Origin: Congeria kusceri
Lineage: Eukaryota; Mollusca; Bivalvia; Myida; Dreissenidae
Direction: 5' to 3'
NCBI GenBank assembly: GCA_027627225.1
Contig: CM051034.1
Coordinates: 50,476,081-50,540,080, forward strand
Length of the DNA: 64,000 nt
Position numbers and translations under genes: made by a program. Below are positions 12,608-24,631 of the stretch, piece after piece. A model generated the notes under the pieces. It had not been told where the DNA came from, did not search any database, and saw nothing but the letters and a program-made list of their open reading frames with translations. Position 1 is the stretch's first letter. Every line of letters starts with the position of its first letter.

Positions 12608-14282
12608 CAACTTCAAAAGCACTTGAAAATAATATTTGTACAATACTTAGCACAGCATAAAACAAGTATGCAAAAAAAATCAAGTTACTTTCTTTATCCT
12701 CGTTTACAAAATCAACTGAGATGGCTGTCAATAGTAACTTTTTTCAGTTTATTCATCTACAAATACATGATCAACCATTAAACCCACTCAAGCAAAAGTA
12801 TATGTTTACCAACCTGTACATTTCTGTCATATACTATTTGTTTTTTAAGTCTTAATTATTTTTACTACAACCTTGCTAATATACATGCACCAATGCATTA
12901 AAGCTCTATTGGTGATTTCGAACACCTGACTAAATTATCTGTGTTAGTCATTGTGGAATACCTAGATTTTGTAAATATTATGTACATGCATTATACAATG
13001 TGGTTACCAGTAGCAAAAGGATAAATATTCACTTTTCAAAATGGCTATGTATCAAACTTATTAACTCAGTAGTAAACTATACTGTTAGAATACACACACT
13101 ACTTGAATGGAAGCCTTTAATGTTAATAATTGCTGACATCAGCAAATAAATAATTTATTTATGGCGTTCTGTTTAGAAATGCAATAATTGCTATACATGT
13201 GCTACACGACAGTTAAATTTGTATACAAAGCATTGCATTGTTTTCAATAATTGATTCCACCAAGTACCACTATGACGTGTATTAAGCATAAACATTTTAA
13301 ATGGCCTTTGTAAGAACTGACAAAAGGGTATGAAAATTTATATGGCATAACCTCAATCTATTTGACATTTGAATGAATTGTATGACTAAAGACTTAAAAG
13401 TTGTTGTTTATGATCGGAAACCATTATAATGCCATTATGGAATGCGCATGTCAACACTATGTAGTGATGAAAAGGATTTAGCAGATCTGACAAAGCAAAA
13501 ATGTCAAAATGCAAAATAGTGAACTGTGTTCAGGGCTTATTTTCACCATTTTGTGAATATGACCTATACCCATGATATTGGGAATTTAGCTTTAATTCAC
13601 CTAGAACTGGGGAAAATTATAATTGTTTGATTAATAATATTTGAATAATTATAGATAATCTACATAAAATAGAATGTTCTGAACAAAAAACAGACCAGTA
13701 AAACAGTTATTACATGTACATCTTCGACAGTCTTTATTTCTACACTGAACACCTCTTATTTCCAAACATCTGAAAGTAAAACCATCCATTGGGATTTTAG
13801 GACTGGATTTGGGAAACAAAGATTCTTTTTGCCATTTGGAATATGACCCAATAACAGCTAGCTATAAAACTGGCAAAAAAATGCCTTATGTTTCAGTTTC
13901 AGTCCATTGTTGTGAATGTTCACTTTTTACCTAGATTTCTTGCGATAATTATGCAGCAGGAAAATTGAATGCCAATAGATTTGTGCAAATTTGATAATTT
14001 TAGGGAATGCAAACTTCAAACAATGGTTTAACGTACACCAATAACTGTTGCATACTTTTGGGGATTAAAAATTTACATAATTGTTAACATAAGCGGTTAA
14101 ATTAAAGTTATAAACATATCTTCGACATACACTCTAGAAATGAACATTATTATGACAAATTTTACTCATTGTATGTCATTTATCAAAATGTTATATTCAT
14201 TCACATAATGAAATAACCATATTGTTTAGCCTACATAATCGGCGCGCTCTATATAAATAGCAATTACAATGCTACAATTCAT
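12608..14282. other. Gene-free AT-rich stretch
   Basis: I see no gene, RNA or clear mobile-element boundary between the 32-bp tandem repeat and the 195-bp inverted-repeat element. Confidence 0.5.
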
Positions 14283-14477
14283 GGGGACGACAGTCGGTTA
14301 CAACGTACAATGTTGCCTGTTGAGCACGCAAGCAAAAAATATAAAGTGGTAAATTTCTGGTATTTTTCTGATAAATAAGCAAAACAAATATAAGCAAATT
14401 TGATTGAGCTTTATTTTCTATTATTTTATCATTGTGTAAAAATATTATTGTACGCTGTAACCGACTGTTTTGTCCCC
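14283..14477. mobile_element. 195-bp inverted-repeat MITE
   Basis: The left end reads GGGGACGACAGTCGGTTACA and the right end, reverse complemented, reads GGGGACAAAACAGTCGGTTA. The match continues to CGTACAAT, giving arms of about 29-31 bp with one 2-base gap. The interior is AT-rich with no reading frame. No clear target duplication is visible, so the superfamily is unassigned. Confidence 0.7.
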
Positions 14478-16845
14478 TTAAATTAATTCTAGTGAGTACA
14501 ACTACAGCAGGAAAATCCTTCTAAAAATAGCGTGCGGTAAAGCTGTGTTAATACACATGCATCAATTAGCGTCTGGAGAATCTTAAACCCAAGAATTGCA
14601 ATAAATGGGGAATTCATAAACTTACTGCTCATTCATTCCCGCTATTATTTTCTGACAATGTTAATTTGTTAAATTTGCCTAACAAATTCATCTATCAATT
14701 ATGCTTACGTAAATTACTAGTATTTAACTTATTCATGTATCACTGGTGAAAACATGGGGTGGTATATGATCTGTTTATTCACGGTACAGATATGAATAAT
14801 TATTGAGTTAATATCTCAAATTAACTTTGAGGGCCAATACGTTTTCTTATAGTGTCCGAAAAATCCAGTGTCCAAGAAGTCTCAATAGTAGAGACCGAAA
14901 AATCTGGATTCGAAAAGTCTCCTTAGTAGGGAAAGAAAAATATGGGGTCCGCGAAGTCACAGCTTGGTCCTCTTGCATTATATTTAGGGCAAAATGACAT
15001 CTCAATATTGATTTCTATGCCGATTGTCTTTTTTAAAGACATTTCTTGTTTTAAATATTCAAGTACAGGTATTGTAATATTCCCTAGTCATGGAAAACAT
15101 ACTTTTTCACCAGATTCTTTCTAAGACAGAAACAAGTCCTGCTTGAGTGTGTGTAGTACATTTTTATCGAGTGCACCGGGATTTTCTCCATATGGCCATC
15201 GCCCCCAGAAGACTTGTTAGTTGGGTTATGGGGGATAGTGCAAGATACAGGAGACGCCCCATTCCAGAGGCAACCCTGGGTCTTTTAGTGCCCAGTGTGA
15301 AGCACCTAGTACACTGCACCTCGTTGAACGTCTCAAGCGAAAGACGTTTAACGTCTCAAGCGAAAGACGAGTTAGTAGGTCAGGGTGTAGCGGGGGGGGG
15401 GGGGGGGGGGCTGTCCTGCTTGAGCCTGGGCAAGACTGAATAAATAAACAAAGATGGCAGCCGCAAGCCAGAGCACAAACTAACCCCTGGAACTAATTGC
15501 CACAAGCTGATTGCAGGTGCTGATATGCCTTAGAGGCTTCATCCCCTCCCCCTGAGAGATCATGTACATGTATGCAAACACTGTGTACATGTATGTATTA
15601 CTACTCCAAGAGAATGGGATAATCAAGAATATGGGGTGATTAATTAAGTGTGATGTACACACTGTGATAATGGTAAATCAATGTAATATATTATTCATCA
15701 GGGGTTGTTAACTGGAAGTGATTGCCATATGTGGAAAGGAGAAATCATGGAGATGGAGGTAGTGATGACCTAAAGCTAGGAAAGAAAATTACTGGAATTG
15801 AGATATTAGTGTACATGTACTTGTAGTAAAAAAATAATTACTACTACTACTACTACTAAAAATAATAATAATAATTATAATAATAATCTTCATGTGTATT
15901 GAAAACAGTGCGCATACAAATTTAAAAGTCACAATTTTACCCTAAAATCTTTGAAAGAAAAACATAACACGATTTGCCAAAATCCAATACGTCAATAAGC
16001 CAATATACCTTATTGCAACCTAAAATACACATAAAACAACACACATTCAGTCTTTATTCTGACAAAGTAGGGTATTTTTAATACCTGTAAAGTGTACATT
16101 AGTAAAATGCAGTACCAGCGAAAGCAAACATTATCTGCTGATTAATATTTGATTTTATGATCTTTTTACATCACTAACTAGCCTCGGGGACTGTATATAA
16201 TGACTTTTAACACGTCTGTCAGATGACGAGACAACTTACATACATTGTACAAGTACGTCAATACACAATACAGGTCAAACGATAGGGCAGGGAATCTACA
16301 TTAATTTCAAAGTAGCACAGATCAACCTGCATGTGGATATATCGCTATGAACAGAATTTTAAATGCTTCTGGAAAGTTCATATGACATTGTAGCTCTTTG
16401 TGGCTCTTAAACATTAAAACATGTATAGCATTTGATAATTGAACAAAATAATGAAAATATTCAAGCATAAAAGTGATGTTATTTCAGTGTAAAAATTTAA
16501 ACTATTACTTAAACTGCACTGTTTCTCCTACTAATGAAATAACACAATTTTAATAGACATAATATAAAATAATTGTCTGTAAAGTATAATTTGTTAGATA
16601 ACAAAACTATTATGAAGAATATTTATTTCCCTTTATTTTAATAATTGAACAGGTAATTAAAAGTTGCAGTGTTTTTCCACACTCAAAAGAAATGCTCTTT
16701 ACACCTGCTATTCTGAATTTCTTTCATACCAGTGGTTAAATAAATGTGAGTCATTTTCAAACACACATCCTTATCTGCCCAACTCCACAAGCTGTTACAG
16801 AGTGTAAATTCTGGATGAAAGGCATGGGTTGTTAAAACGCTATGC
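14478..16845. other. Gene-free stretch with repeat debris
   Basis: No supported gene. It contains a GC-richer block at about 15,150-15,420 with a 25-bp tandem duplication (AACGTCTCAAGCGAAAGACG, about 15,328-15,370) leading into a poly-G tract, and trinucleotide-like runs (ACT and AAT) at 15,839-15,890. Confidence 0.5.
15392..15410. repeat. Poly-G tract (19 G)
   Basis: An uninterrupted run of 19 G follows GTGTAGC. It can form quadruplex structures on the plus strand and is prone to sequencing-length error. Confidence 0.95.
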
Positions 16846-17215
16846 ATGTTCACTATAATGGCATCGAAATGTGTTAATGCTAGATTTCATTCAAAGAAAT
16901 TGGTCTGCAATGGGGTTTTTTCTTCAAATTTAGTTACATTGGTTGTCTTGTTCTTAGAATGGAATGATGGTTGTCCTGTTCTTAGAATAGAATCGTTATC
17001 TCGTCCTGAAATTCCAGCCTCTGAAGCCATAGGTCGCCATTTTGAATACATTTTAAACGTTTTTTGGTCCAAGCACGCGTTCAAGTATTTCAACGTCTCG
17101 TGCGCGATGGCAATCAATGAATCAATTAAAATCCAATTAACGACGTTGCGTACGTTTTCAATTGTATTGCGAAACGATGCGTTTGTTTACATTGAAAATC
17201 AGTGACCCAAATTTA
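16846..17215. other. CpG-richer patch, possible unrecognised exon or promoter
   Basis: The patch is richer in CG dinucleotides than its surroundings (for example AAGCACGCGTTCAAG and GTGCGCGATGG). It is open over 119 codons on the plus strand and about 76 on the minus strand. The minus strand contains ATTCAAAATGGCGACC, a plausible translation-start context, and a frame reading MASEAGISGRDND. A 19-bp phrase containing TGTTCTTAGAAT is duplicated at about 16,947 and 16,976. I recognise no protein family and find no partner exon. It could be a first exon or bidirectional promoter, or simply transposon debris. Confidence 0.2.
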
Positions 17216-20200
17216 CGCCAAATACCGGCGAATTGAACGATCTATCAACAAGTGTGAATTTACGCATAATTCTGCACTATCTTACCCATTTTTAATCCAA
17301 ACAATTGTTTAACTTCCAGGATAAGTCAAACCATTTCAGAACCACATTCCAGAAAATGGTGATAATCCAAATACCACTCTGGCACACTGATTAGCGAAAC
17401 ATAACATCATCGAAATGTGTACCAAACTATTGGACCATACCAGTTATTGGATAGGTGGAACGGTGGATGAGGTTATTTTTAGACGTATCGATATTTAGGC
17501 TTTCTTTTGTTGTAATCGGGTGTGTTTTGGATGCAAAATACAAGAATATGGACTTTGTGTTCATTTTCAGATGAATGAAGAGTTTAAAGTTGGAGCAAAA
17601 TAAATATGAAATGTTTTACCGAGGTGAAAATCATGGACTCGACCACTCACCTTCCGTCTGCATTGAATGTGGTTAACCGTAACTCGTGTATTCGGAGAAC
17701 GCATTTTACACGAGCAGTTATATGCCTTTTCTCAAATGTAACTAGATTAGTTGTAAACTATCTTTTTACATATTTTTTTTTACTTTTCTACCATTTATAA
17801 ATTACGTGGAAACATCAGGAATACAATTGTTTTATTATCAAATGGTATTGGCTAATATGCAATAGTCGGTTATACACGGCGGAAATATTATCTTCTTGAA
17901 AATTTCTAAATTATTCCAAATCAAATAAATACTATTATTTAATTACAATGTTTACAATTCTTGCAAACTGTTAAAAAAGCACATGTCATTCAGATTGTAT
18001 TTACGAAAAATTAGGAATTAACCTAAACACCGATTATTTTGTAAACAGTTTACCTGTACTTCCTATGTAATTTCTTTATCAGTTGCGTTTACTCATGAGA
18101 CTATGTAAATATTTCCACAAAACACAGTTGAACCCCCCATCCAACAATATATTAAAGTTAATAAAGTTTTCAGTGTAGTTATCAACAAAACGATGTCAAA
18201 ATCATAATACTGATAACTAACAGGCACATAGCCAGAGGTATAGGTCCTCCCACCGGGTGCATACATACTGGTGTAGAAAGTGACACCGAATAGAATAAAA
18301 TATTGCTGCACTAGATCATTGTCTACAAGTCCACACTCGGGAAGAAAACCTAATTTTTGAATTGTATTATTAAATTTTCTACATGTCCATGTCAATAAAA
18401 TGCACATTCATATACAATAAAACCATCAAAATTATGCGAGACAAAAGCAATTTTCGAAGAGAAACTGAGCTATTTATAAATGATTTAGGACTAAAAGAGT
18501 TATGAACTGAAATTAACTTTGTTAACAAGGCTGCAGTAGAGTATTGTACACACAAATTTAAAGAAATGTATATGTAAGTGTATTAAGCAACATTTATTCA
18601 ATTGCAATGGCAGAATTGAAAAATAGTTGAAGTGTTTCGCAGTTCCTCCGGGTTTCCCCATACAAATGTTACGTTATGGCATAGTTATTTTGGTGAATAT
18701 CAGTGGCGTATTCAAGCGTACTCCAGGACCCGTATTCACAAAGCTACTTAGGGAAAAACTTAAGTATATTTCTTAAATTCATAAAATTCCTTAATTCTTT
18801 AGCTTTTTCATTTATACCTCTTTTACATTAGCAAGTTTCAAACTAATAAATATCGCTCAAATGTTTCATATTTTACCCTTTCGTAAACAGAAATCTTTAA
18901 ATTTTACATATAAAATTTGATCTGAAATTTTCACTTAAGTACAACTTAAGTTAAGCTTACAGGCCTAGGTTAAGGAATGTCTGGCGTCTCCGTGGGGTAT
19001 TCCACTCTGTGTATTGGTCAACCATAAAATCTCGTATCATTATCTGCAATCTTCAAAACGTTTTCTCTCAGCTGACTGAGCAAAGGCTAAAGGCACTGTT
19101 TCATCTGCAGCAGTGTATTGACCTGATAAGGGTCATAGCAGGGTGCCAATACACTGGGGTATAATACCCCTGATTTGAGGGGGGGGGGGGGGGGGTGAAA
19201 TAAAGAAGGATTAAAGTTGGCCTTTACGTAAACTAATGAGTCTCTGACCAGTTCACTTGTACACTCAAACCCTACATTTTAGAGGGGCTTGCATAATAAT
19301 AATATTTGAATGTTATATATTTTATTTTTTATTTTTTTTCCAAATGTTTGTTATTAGTATTGTGTTTTTTTTTTTAAATATTAAACAAATAATTGGTCTG
19401 CAGATCTACTAACTGGATACACTATTGAATAGCAAATATTATTTAACCACCAATCTAGGTTATTACAATAAAAGATGCCAATAAACTATTACCACCATTG
19501 AAACTGTTAGCTGATCTACCTTTTAGTGAAACAGCGTTTTATATAAAACAAATATATTATCTATTTTTAGCGATATATCATCATTTTACATATCTTTAAC
19601 TAATACACCATTTTTTTAACAGCAAAAAGATCAAGAATCACGATATGACTGATTGAAGTCTTCAGCTCGCCAAACGTGAAAACAGGCAAGGGAGGTAACT
19701 GTTGCAAACTAATTGCACAATCCAACCACAGTGAGCTCCACTGCTATGTAGAAAAAGCCGGTGCGTAGCAAGACAAGAGTTATTGAAGGCAAGTGCAAAG
19801 TACAATAATCTAGAAAAAAAGCATTAATACACTATATCAGTGGTCAATACATTCGGAATATGCATTTTACAGGATGCGAATGAAAACGTATCGAATTAAA
19901 GACATTGCATAATTTGCAGATAAGTAGCATACATATGGAGAGTGATGTATACATGTATATTGCATAGTAATCTTATTTCCAATGCGTATTTTATATATTT
20001 TGCCACATTTTAAAGAAAATCGGAGTAAACATACCCCATCAAAAAGTTTAATTTATAGACCGATGGTCTAACGTAAAATCGTTTATCAAGAAATTCACAG
20101 GGGGTTAAGGTAGATCGTACGTTACTAACTGGTATAGTGTAAGTGAGGAAAAAACTAACTGTTACCAACAATGGCGGATTTCCGCAGATTTTTTAAATGT

Positions 20201-20734
20201 TTTACAGAAGATTTGTGGAAGGTTATTATATTAATCTTCTAGATTCGACTTAATCATTATGCGCAGGATGATCTAGAGTTATTCATTTGCCCTCGGTATA
20301 AATTGTGTAGCTGCACTGGTAAGAATAAAAAGTTATTGAAGAGTTTTTACGCAATTGCTTGATGCTTTACGTATTGAACGGCTTAATATTTCTGGTTTTT
20401 TTTGGCAATTAAAAAAGTTTTACAAGCACTGTACGTATAAAGGATAATTCGAACAGCTTTGGCGTACACCTTTCTTAATCCCCTGAATGTTTCGTAAAGG
20501 CACTCATCATATATGCATCGAAATTCGAAATGTAATCCCCCTTTTCACAACTGGGGAGTACAGTAACCCCACTTACCGTAACTGGTACTAATGAAATTAT
20601 CACGAAATATATATGCATATGGCAACTGCAACTGAGAACCAAGTAAAATAGTCATTTTATGTTAAATTAAAGAAACTGAAATAACTTTTGAATGCATGTG
20701 TTTAAAGTAAAATGATCGCCTTCGTGTGTTAATT
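17216..20734. other. Gene-free stretch with poly-G tract
   Basis: No supported gene. A 17-G run lies at 19,179-19,195. The rest is AT-rich DNA with no splice-consistent exons and no inverted-repeat boundaries that I could define. Confidence 0.5.
19179..19195. repeat. Poly-G tract (17 G)
   Basis: A run of 17 G follows CCTGATTTGA; it is a quadruplex-capable, length-unstable tract. Confidence 0.95.
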
Positions 20735-21527
20735 TCATTTCTGTCTCTCTACCCACATCTGTCTCCCTACTCACCACTGTCTCCATACCCACTGCTGTCT
20801 CTCTACCCATCACTATCTCTCTACTCACCTCTGTCTCCCTACCAACCGCTGTCTCCATACCCACCTCTGTCTCCCTAACAACCTCTGTCTCTATACCCAC
20901 CTCTGTCTCCATACCCACCACTGTCTCTACCAACCTCTGCTTCCTACTCACCTCTGTGTATACCCACCTCTGTCTCCCTACCCTCCACTGTCTCTCAATC
21001 CACCTCTGTCTCCACGCACACCTGTCTCCCTACTCACCTCTGTCCCATAACTGACCTCTGTCTCCCTTCCCACCTCTGTCTATCTACCCCCCTCTGCCTC
21101 CCTTCCCACATATGTCTCCCTACCAACCTCTGTCTCCCTATCCCCCTCTTGTTCCCTAACCACCTCTGTCTCCGTACCCACCCGTGTTTCTCTACATACC
21201 TATGTCTCTCTATCCATCTCCGTCTCCTAACAACCTCTGTATACTCACCCATCTTTGTCTCTCTTCCCACGTTTGTCTCCCTTCCCACCTCTGTCTAACT
21301 ACCCATCTCTGTCTCTCTTCCCACCTTTGTCTCCCTTCCCACCACTGTCTCCCTTCCCACCTCTGTCTCTCTTCCCACCTCTGTCTCCCTTCCCACCTCT
21401 GTCTCCCTTCCCACCTCTGTCTCCCTTCCCACCTTTGTTACCCTTCCCACCTCTGTCTCTTTTCCCACCTATGTCACCCTTCCGAATTCTGTCTCCCTAC
21501 CCAGCTCTGTGTCCATACCCACCTAGG
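20735..21527. repeat. 18-bp pyrimidine-rich minisatellite
   Basis: Degenerate units of TCTGTCTCCCTACCCACC repeat for about 790 bp, with several 15-bp and indel-bearing units. The left part is more degenerate and a block at about 21,300-21,440 is nearly homogeneous. The minus strand reads six-residue repeats such as GRETEV, and plus frames read LCLPSH or SPFPPL repeats. Frames change along the array because of indels, so I do not call a protein. Confidence 0.9.
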
Positions 21528-21970
21528 TTTTTTTGTTAATATCATTTTTCTTTTTTCTTTAAAAGCCGTACCTTCCAGCTCATGACGTCAATTCCATGTT
21601 CATCGCCTTAAAATGTGTTGATCTGAAACTCGATGCTCTATACTAATATCGCGTTTAGCTGAAACTATTTTTCAAGCTACTCAAGTTGTCATTTAAACAT
21701 GTAGACACTTGAACATTATACAAAAACATATACATAATATAATAATTGTTAACGATTTCGTTTGAAATCAAAGGCGATGACCCTAACGGAATTCCGTAAA
21801 TGTGTACGTGTTACACAAAATATATAACACAGGCACGTTAAGCCTATTGACTTATCTGATAGTGTTGCTCTGTTTACTCGGATACAGTTCGACGACTGGC
21901 TGACTGGTTAAAATTGCAAATTAAAAACAGTGACAATATTAAGTAATATAACGTAATTTGTATGTTTAAC
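21528..21970. other. Upstream flank of P1
   Basis: AT-rich DNA preceding the first gene of the tandem family. It is expected to hold the P1 promoter, but I see no convincing TATA or initiator element to position it. Confidence 0.3.
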
Positions 21971-22020
21971 AGGTAGTTTAACAACGTCGGCTTACTGCGT
22001 CTTCGCTTAAAGGAGAAAAG
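21971..22020 (+). promoter_or_regulatory. P1 5' untranslated exon (3' end)
   Basis: The sequence CTTCGCTTAAAGGAGAAAAG is followed by the splice donor GTATTG. The same exon-end motif precedes P2 (31,688), P4 (49,890), P6 (61,869) and an orphan site (61,629). Every matching coding exon 1 begins with a splice acceptor just before its ATG. Conservation at the exon end across paralogues supports a spliced 5' leader. Its upstream limit cannot be seen. Confidence 0.5.
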
Positions 22021-22615
22021 GTATTGCTTATAGATATCTATAATATATTACAAAAACGAAATGCAAACACGTACTTATATTGATTGTGAAATCGAAAGTA
22101 GTGATTTAAATTACACTAATAAAGATGAAATTAAATGTTTAACTTTGTAGCCTATTGCGTATTTATATATATGCAATAATGACATTAAATAATTATAATT
22201 TTAAACCAATTTATGTATCTATATTTTTCCCGTGTCTTAAAACGCATAACTGAACTCTCCTTGCAGTTATCTCCCATGTTAAGTTTATGTGTTAAAGATT
22301 CACATGTAAATATAAAAAAATTTGATGGTGTTACATGAGAGTTATAAATGCTTGTTACATATACAATAGACCGTGTTACATATACACTATACCCTGTTTT
22401 TTTGTCATTTACACTAAAAATGTACCAAGCTGTGGCTCACAACTGTGCTTACTTGCGCGATCTGTACATTAACACATTGTAATTCTTACCAATCAATATA
22501 AGATGTAACCGTCATTCTAGTTATGTTGTTAAAGTTATGATGATTTATAATGTGCAGCTATGCAGAGCTTTTCTATGTGTAATTACATTATTTAAGAAAG
22601 TATCATTATTTCAGG

Positions 22616-23503
22616 ATGGCTACGTCTTCAGACACGTGCGGACTTTGCTTTGCAGAGGCCGTGTTTGGGTTTTGTGAAAACTGTAGTCTTCGGCTTGGCG
22701 AAAAATGCTTTTCTAATCATAAGAAAGTCGTTATATTTACAGACCATATAACTTTCCCTTTGGACAAATCAAACCAAAATTCCATTAAACCAGTACCGAT
22801 AGAAAGAGACATACACGAACGAAAATGTCCAGCGCACGAAACTGACACGCTGTCGCTATATTGCGGAAAGCATGACGTCACCATTTGTGGTCGCTGTATT
22901 CTTGCAAATCACATGGCTTGTAAAGCTGACATCATTGATTTACAAAAAACAACGTTTGATGAGCAAAAGATAAATGAACTTCTATGTACTCGGAAACAAG
23001 TCGAGGGTGAAATAGGTGAGCTACAAGTTCGGGTAGACGAAAATGTCAAACTGAATGATGAATGTAAAACAACGTATATAAACTCAATTAAAGATTTCCG
23101 AAAGAAAATTGATGCTAGACTTGACCAATTACAGTTACTTGCAGAAAGGGCTGGAGAGAACAAGCACAAAGAAAATATGAAAAGTCTTACTGAAATTGCA
23201 AAGGCGTGCACAGACGCAACTCTTCGAATGCAGGAAGGAAACGAGCTAATTAAAGAACTGTCTCAGAAAAAACAGGAACGATATTTGTTCATATCTTCTA
23301 AAAGACTTGAAAACGAACTGAATGGGATCAGAACAACTATTAAGCAGTGTAAGGCCAAAATCCACATTGCACAATTTACCTTTAAAGAGCACCCTAAAAT
23401 TGTAAATACGCTTCAAAAAGAAATTAGTGAAATTGGAACGCTCCAAGAGGCATGTGATGGGAGCGAAGAAGTAGTTGAATTAAAACCAAATCTCGAAGTG
23501 AAA
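22616..23503 (+). CDS. P1 exon 1: B-box/B-box/coiled-coil protein
   Basis: This exon encodes 296 residues before the donor GTAAGT at 23,504; reading past it adds ten residues and a stop. The acceptor TTATTTCAG lies immediately before the ATG, so this is the first coding exon. Residues 8-44 form a B-box1-like site (C8, C11, C20, C23, C31, H35, H44). Residues 71-102 form a B-box2-like site (C71, H74, C83, H86, C91, C94, H99, C102). About residues 112-290 are charged heptad-rich sequence typical of a TRIM coiled coil, with the phrase GTLQEACDGSEEV near the end. No RING precedes the B-boxes, unlike classical TRIM ligases. Exon 1 ends in phase 0 and joins the zinc-ribbon exon at 24,568. By family analogy it is likely a cytoplasmic multimeric scaffold or ubiquitin-pathway protein; substrate unknown. 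It differs from P6 at 13 of 296 positions. Confidence 0.85.
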
Positions 23504-24247
23504 GTAAGTACATTTACAATATATTCAATGACTTAAATCAATTATGTAAGAATTTTTTCCGCGCGGAATCCGTGTATCACCGATTCTGTCTGTGAGGCGA
23601 AATAATAAAATACCTAAATTGAATATATCTCTATCTAAACTATTTCATGCACATATACATATTTAAATGTGCGGTCATTATTGGACGTGTTATAACATTT
23701 AAACAAAGTCACAATAAGCTAGAAAAAAACTTTCAGTAAAAGCAATTTAGCAGCAGTATTTTGCCCCAGGACTTTGTTTCGAGTGTAAATTCAACAATGC
23801 AAATCAAGCAAAGTAAACTCTGTTTCATCGATACAACTAAATTTAATTGTAAAATGGCCGTCCAATTTTGACTTTGTTGAATTTTGACTTTATTATTTAA
23901 AATAATACAACCGTTTCACTCTAACTTAGAAACATCCACATATTGTTTCTTGGATTTATCGAGTCAGTTTTAATGACACGTATTGACCATCATGCTTATA
24001 TTTTAATGAATGTACATATATTTTGAAGAAATTTCCTTTATTGAACAAAGCAAAGCAATATAAATTATCTGGTCAGAGCCCTATCGTTGACACTGATTTG
24101 CGGTTAATTTTGAGGTATTAATATAATCTGTAGCTCGCCCCAAAATAATTACACAAATACTTACTTATTTGGATTGTGCTGAGTAAGTCGATTTCTGTTT
24201 TCATCTACAAAGACTTTACGTGGACTTGACATGTTGATTAATATATA
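23504..24247 (+). other. P1 intron 1, 5' part
   Basis: Intronic sequence after the GTAAGT donor. It is closely matched by the start of the P6 intron (63,685-64,000) and more loosely by 56,272-56,870 in P5. No further exon is evident before the zinc-ribbon exon. Confidence 0.6.
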
Positions 24248-24510
24248 TGAGTTGCGTCGTGGGAAAACAAGTCTTAATGCATGTGCGTAAAGTGTCGTCC
24301 CGGATTAGCCTGTGCAGTCCGCACAGACTAATCCAGGACGGCACTTTCAACTTTTATGGTATTTGCTGTTTTAAGGAAGTCTCTTCTTAACATAAATCTA
24401 ATGTAGGCGGAAAGTGCCGTCCTGGATTAGCCTTTGCGGACTGCACAGGCTAATCCGGGACGACACTTTACGCACATGCATTAAGTCCGGTTTTCCCACG
24501 ACGCGCCTCG
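24248..24510. mobile_element. 263-bp palindromic MITE, copy 3 (in P1 intron 1)
   Basis: Same family as the copies at 8,729 and 12,113. It sits in P1 intron 1 between TA dinucleotides (24,246-24,247 and 24,511-24,512). The duplicated locus in P5 has the uninterrupted site GATTAATATATATGTACAG at about 56,861-56,879. This defines both boundaries and the TA target duplication directly, and shows that insertion came after the duplication or was lost cleanly from the other copy. Confidence 0.92.
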
Positions 24511-24567
24511 TATGTACAGTTAGCATACTATTTCAATATACCTGTAAATACTTGTTTAATATTTCAG

Positions 24568-24631
24568 AATATACTCTGTGCCCAATGCGGCGCCTGTATA
24601 CCAAAAGGGTGGATGTTTTGTCCTGTGTGTG
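24568..24631 (+). CDS. P1 exon 2: zinc ribbon
   Basis: The exon is bounded by the acceptor ATATTTCAG and donor GTATGT and is 64 nt, entering in phase 0 and leaving in phase 1. It reads NILCAQCGACIP, then KGWMFCPVC. The ligand pattern is C-x2-C-x10-C-x2-C, typical of short zinc ribbons of the type CPNCGxxL..FCPxCG. P5 has a homologous exon with the same cysteine spacing although most other residues differ, which argues for selection on the zinc site. In the predicted protein it lies directly after the coiled coil, where P2 and P3 have a RING exon. Its role is inferred to be protein or nucleic-acid binding. Confidence 0.75.

Noticed and set aside
20667..21585. Repeat proteins on either strand in the 18-bp array
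   Set aside because: Frames shift with indels, no start or splice context is convincing, and the sequence is a simple minisatellite.
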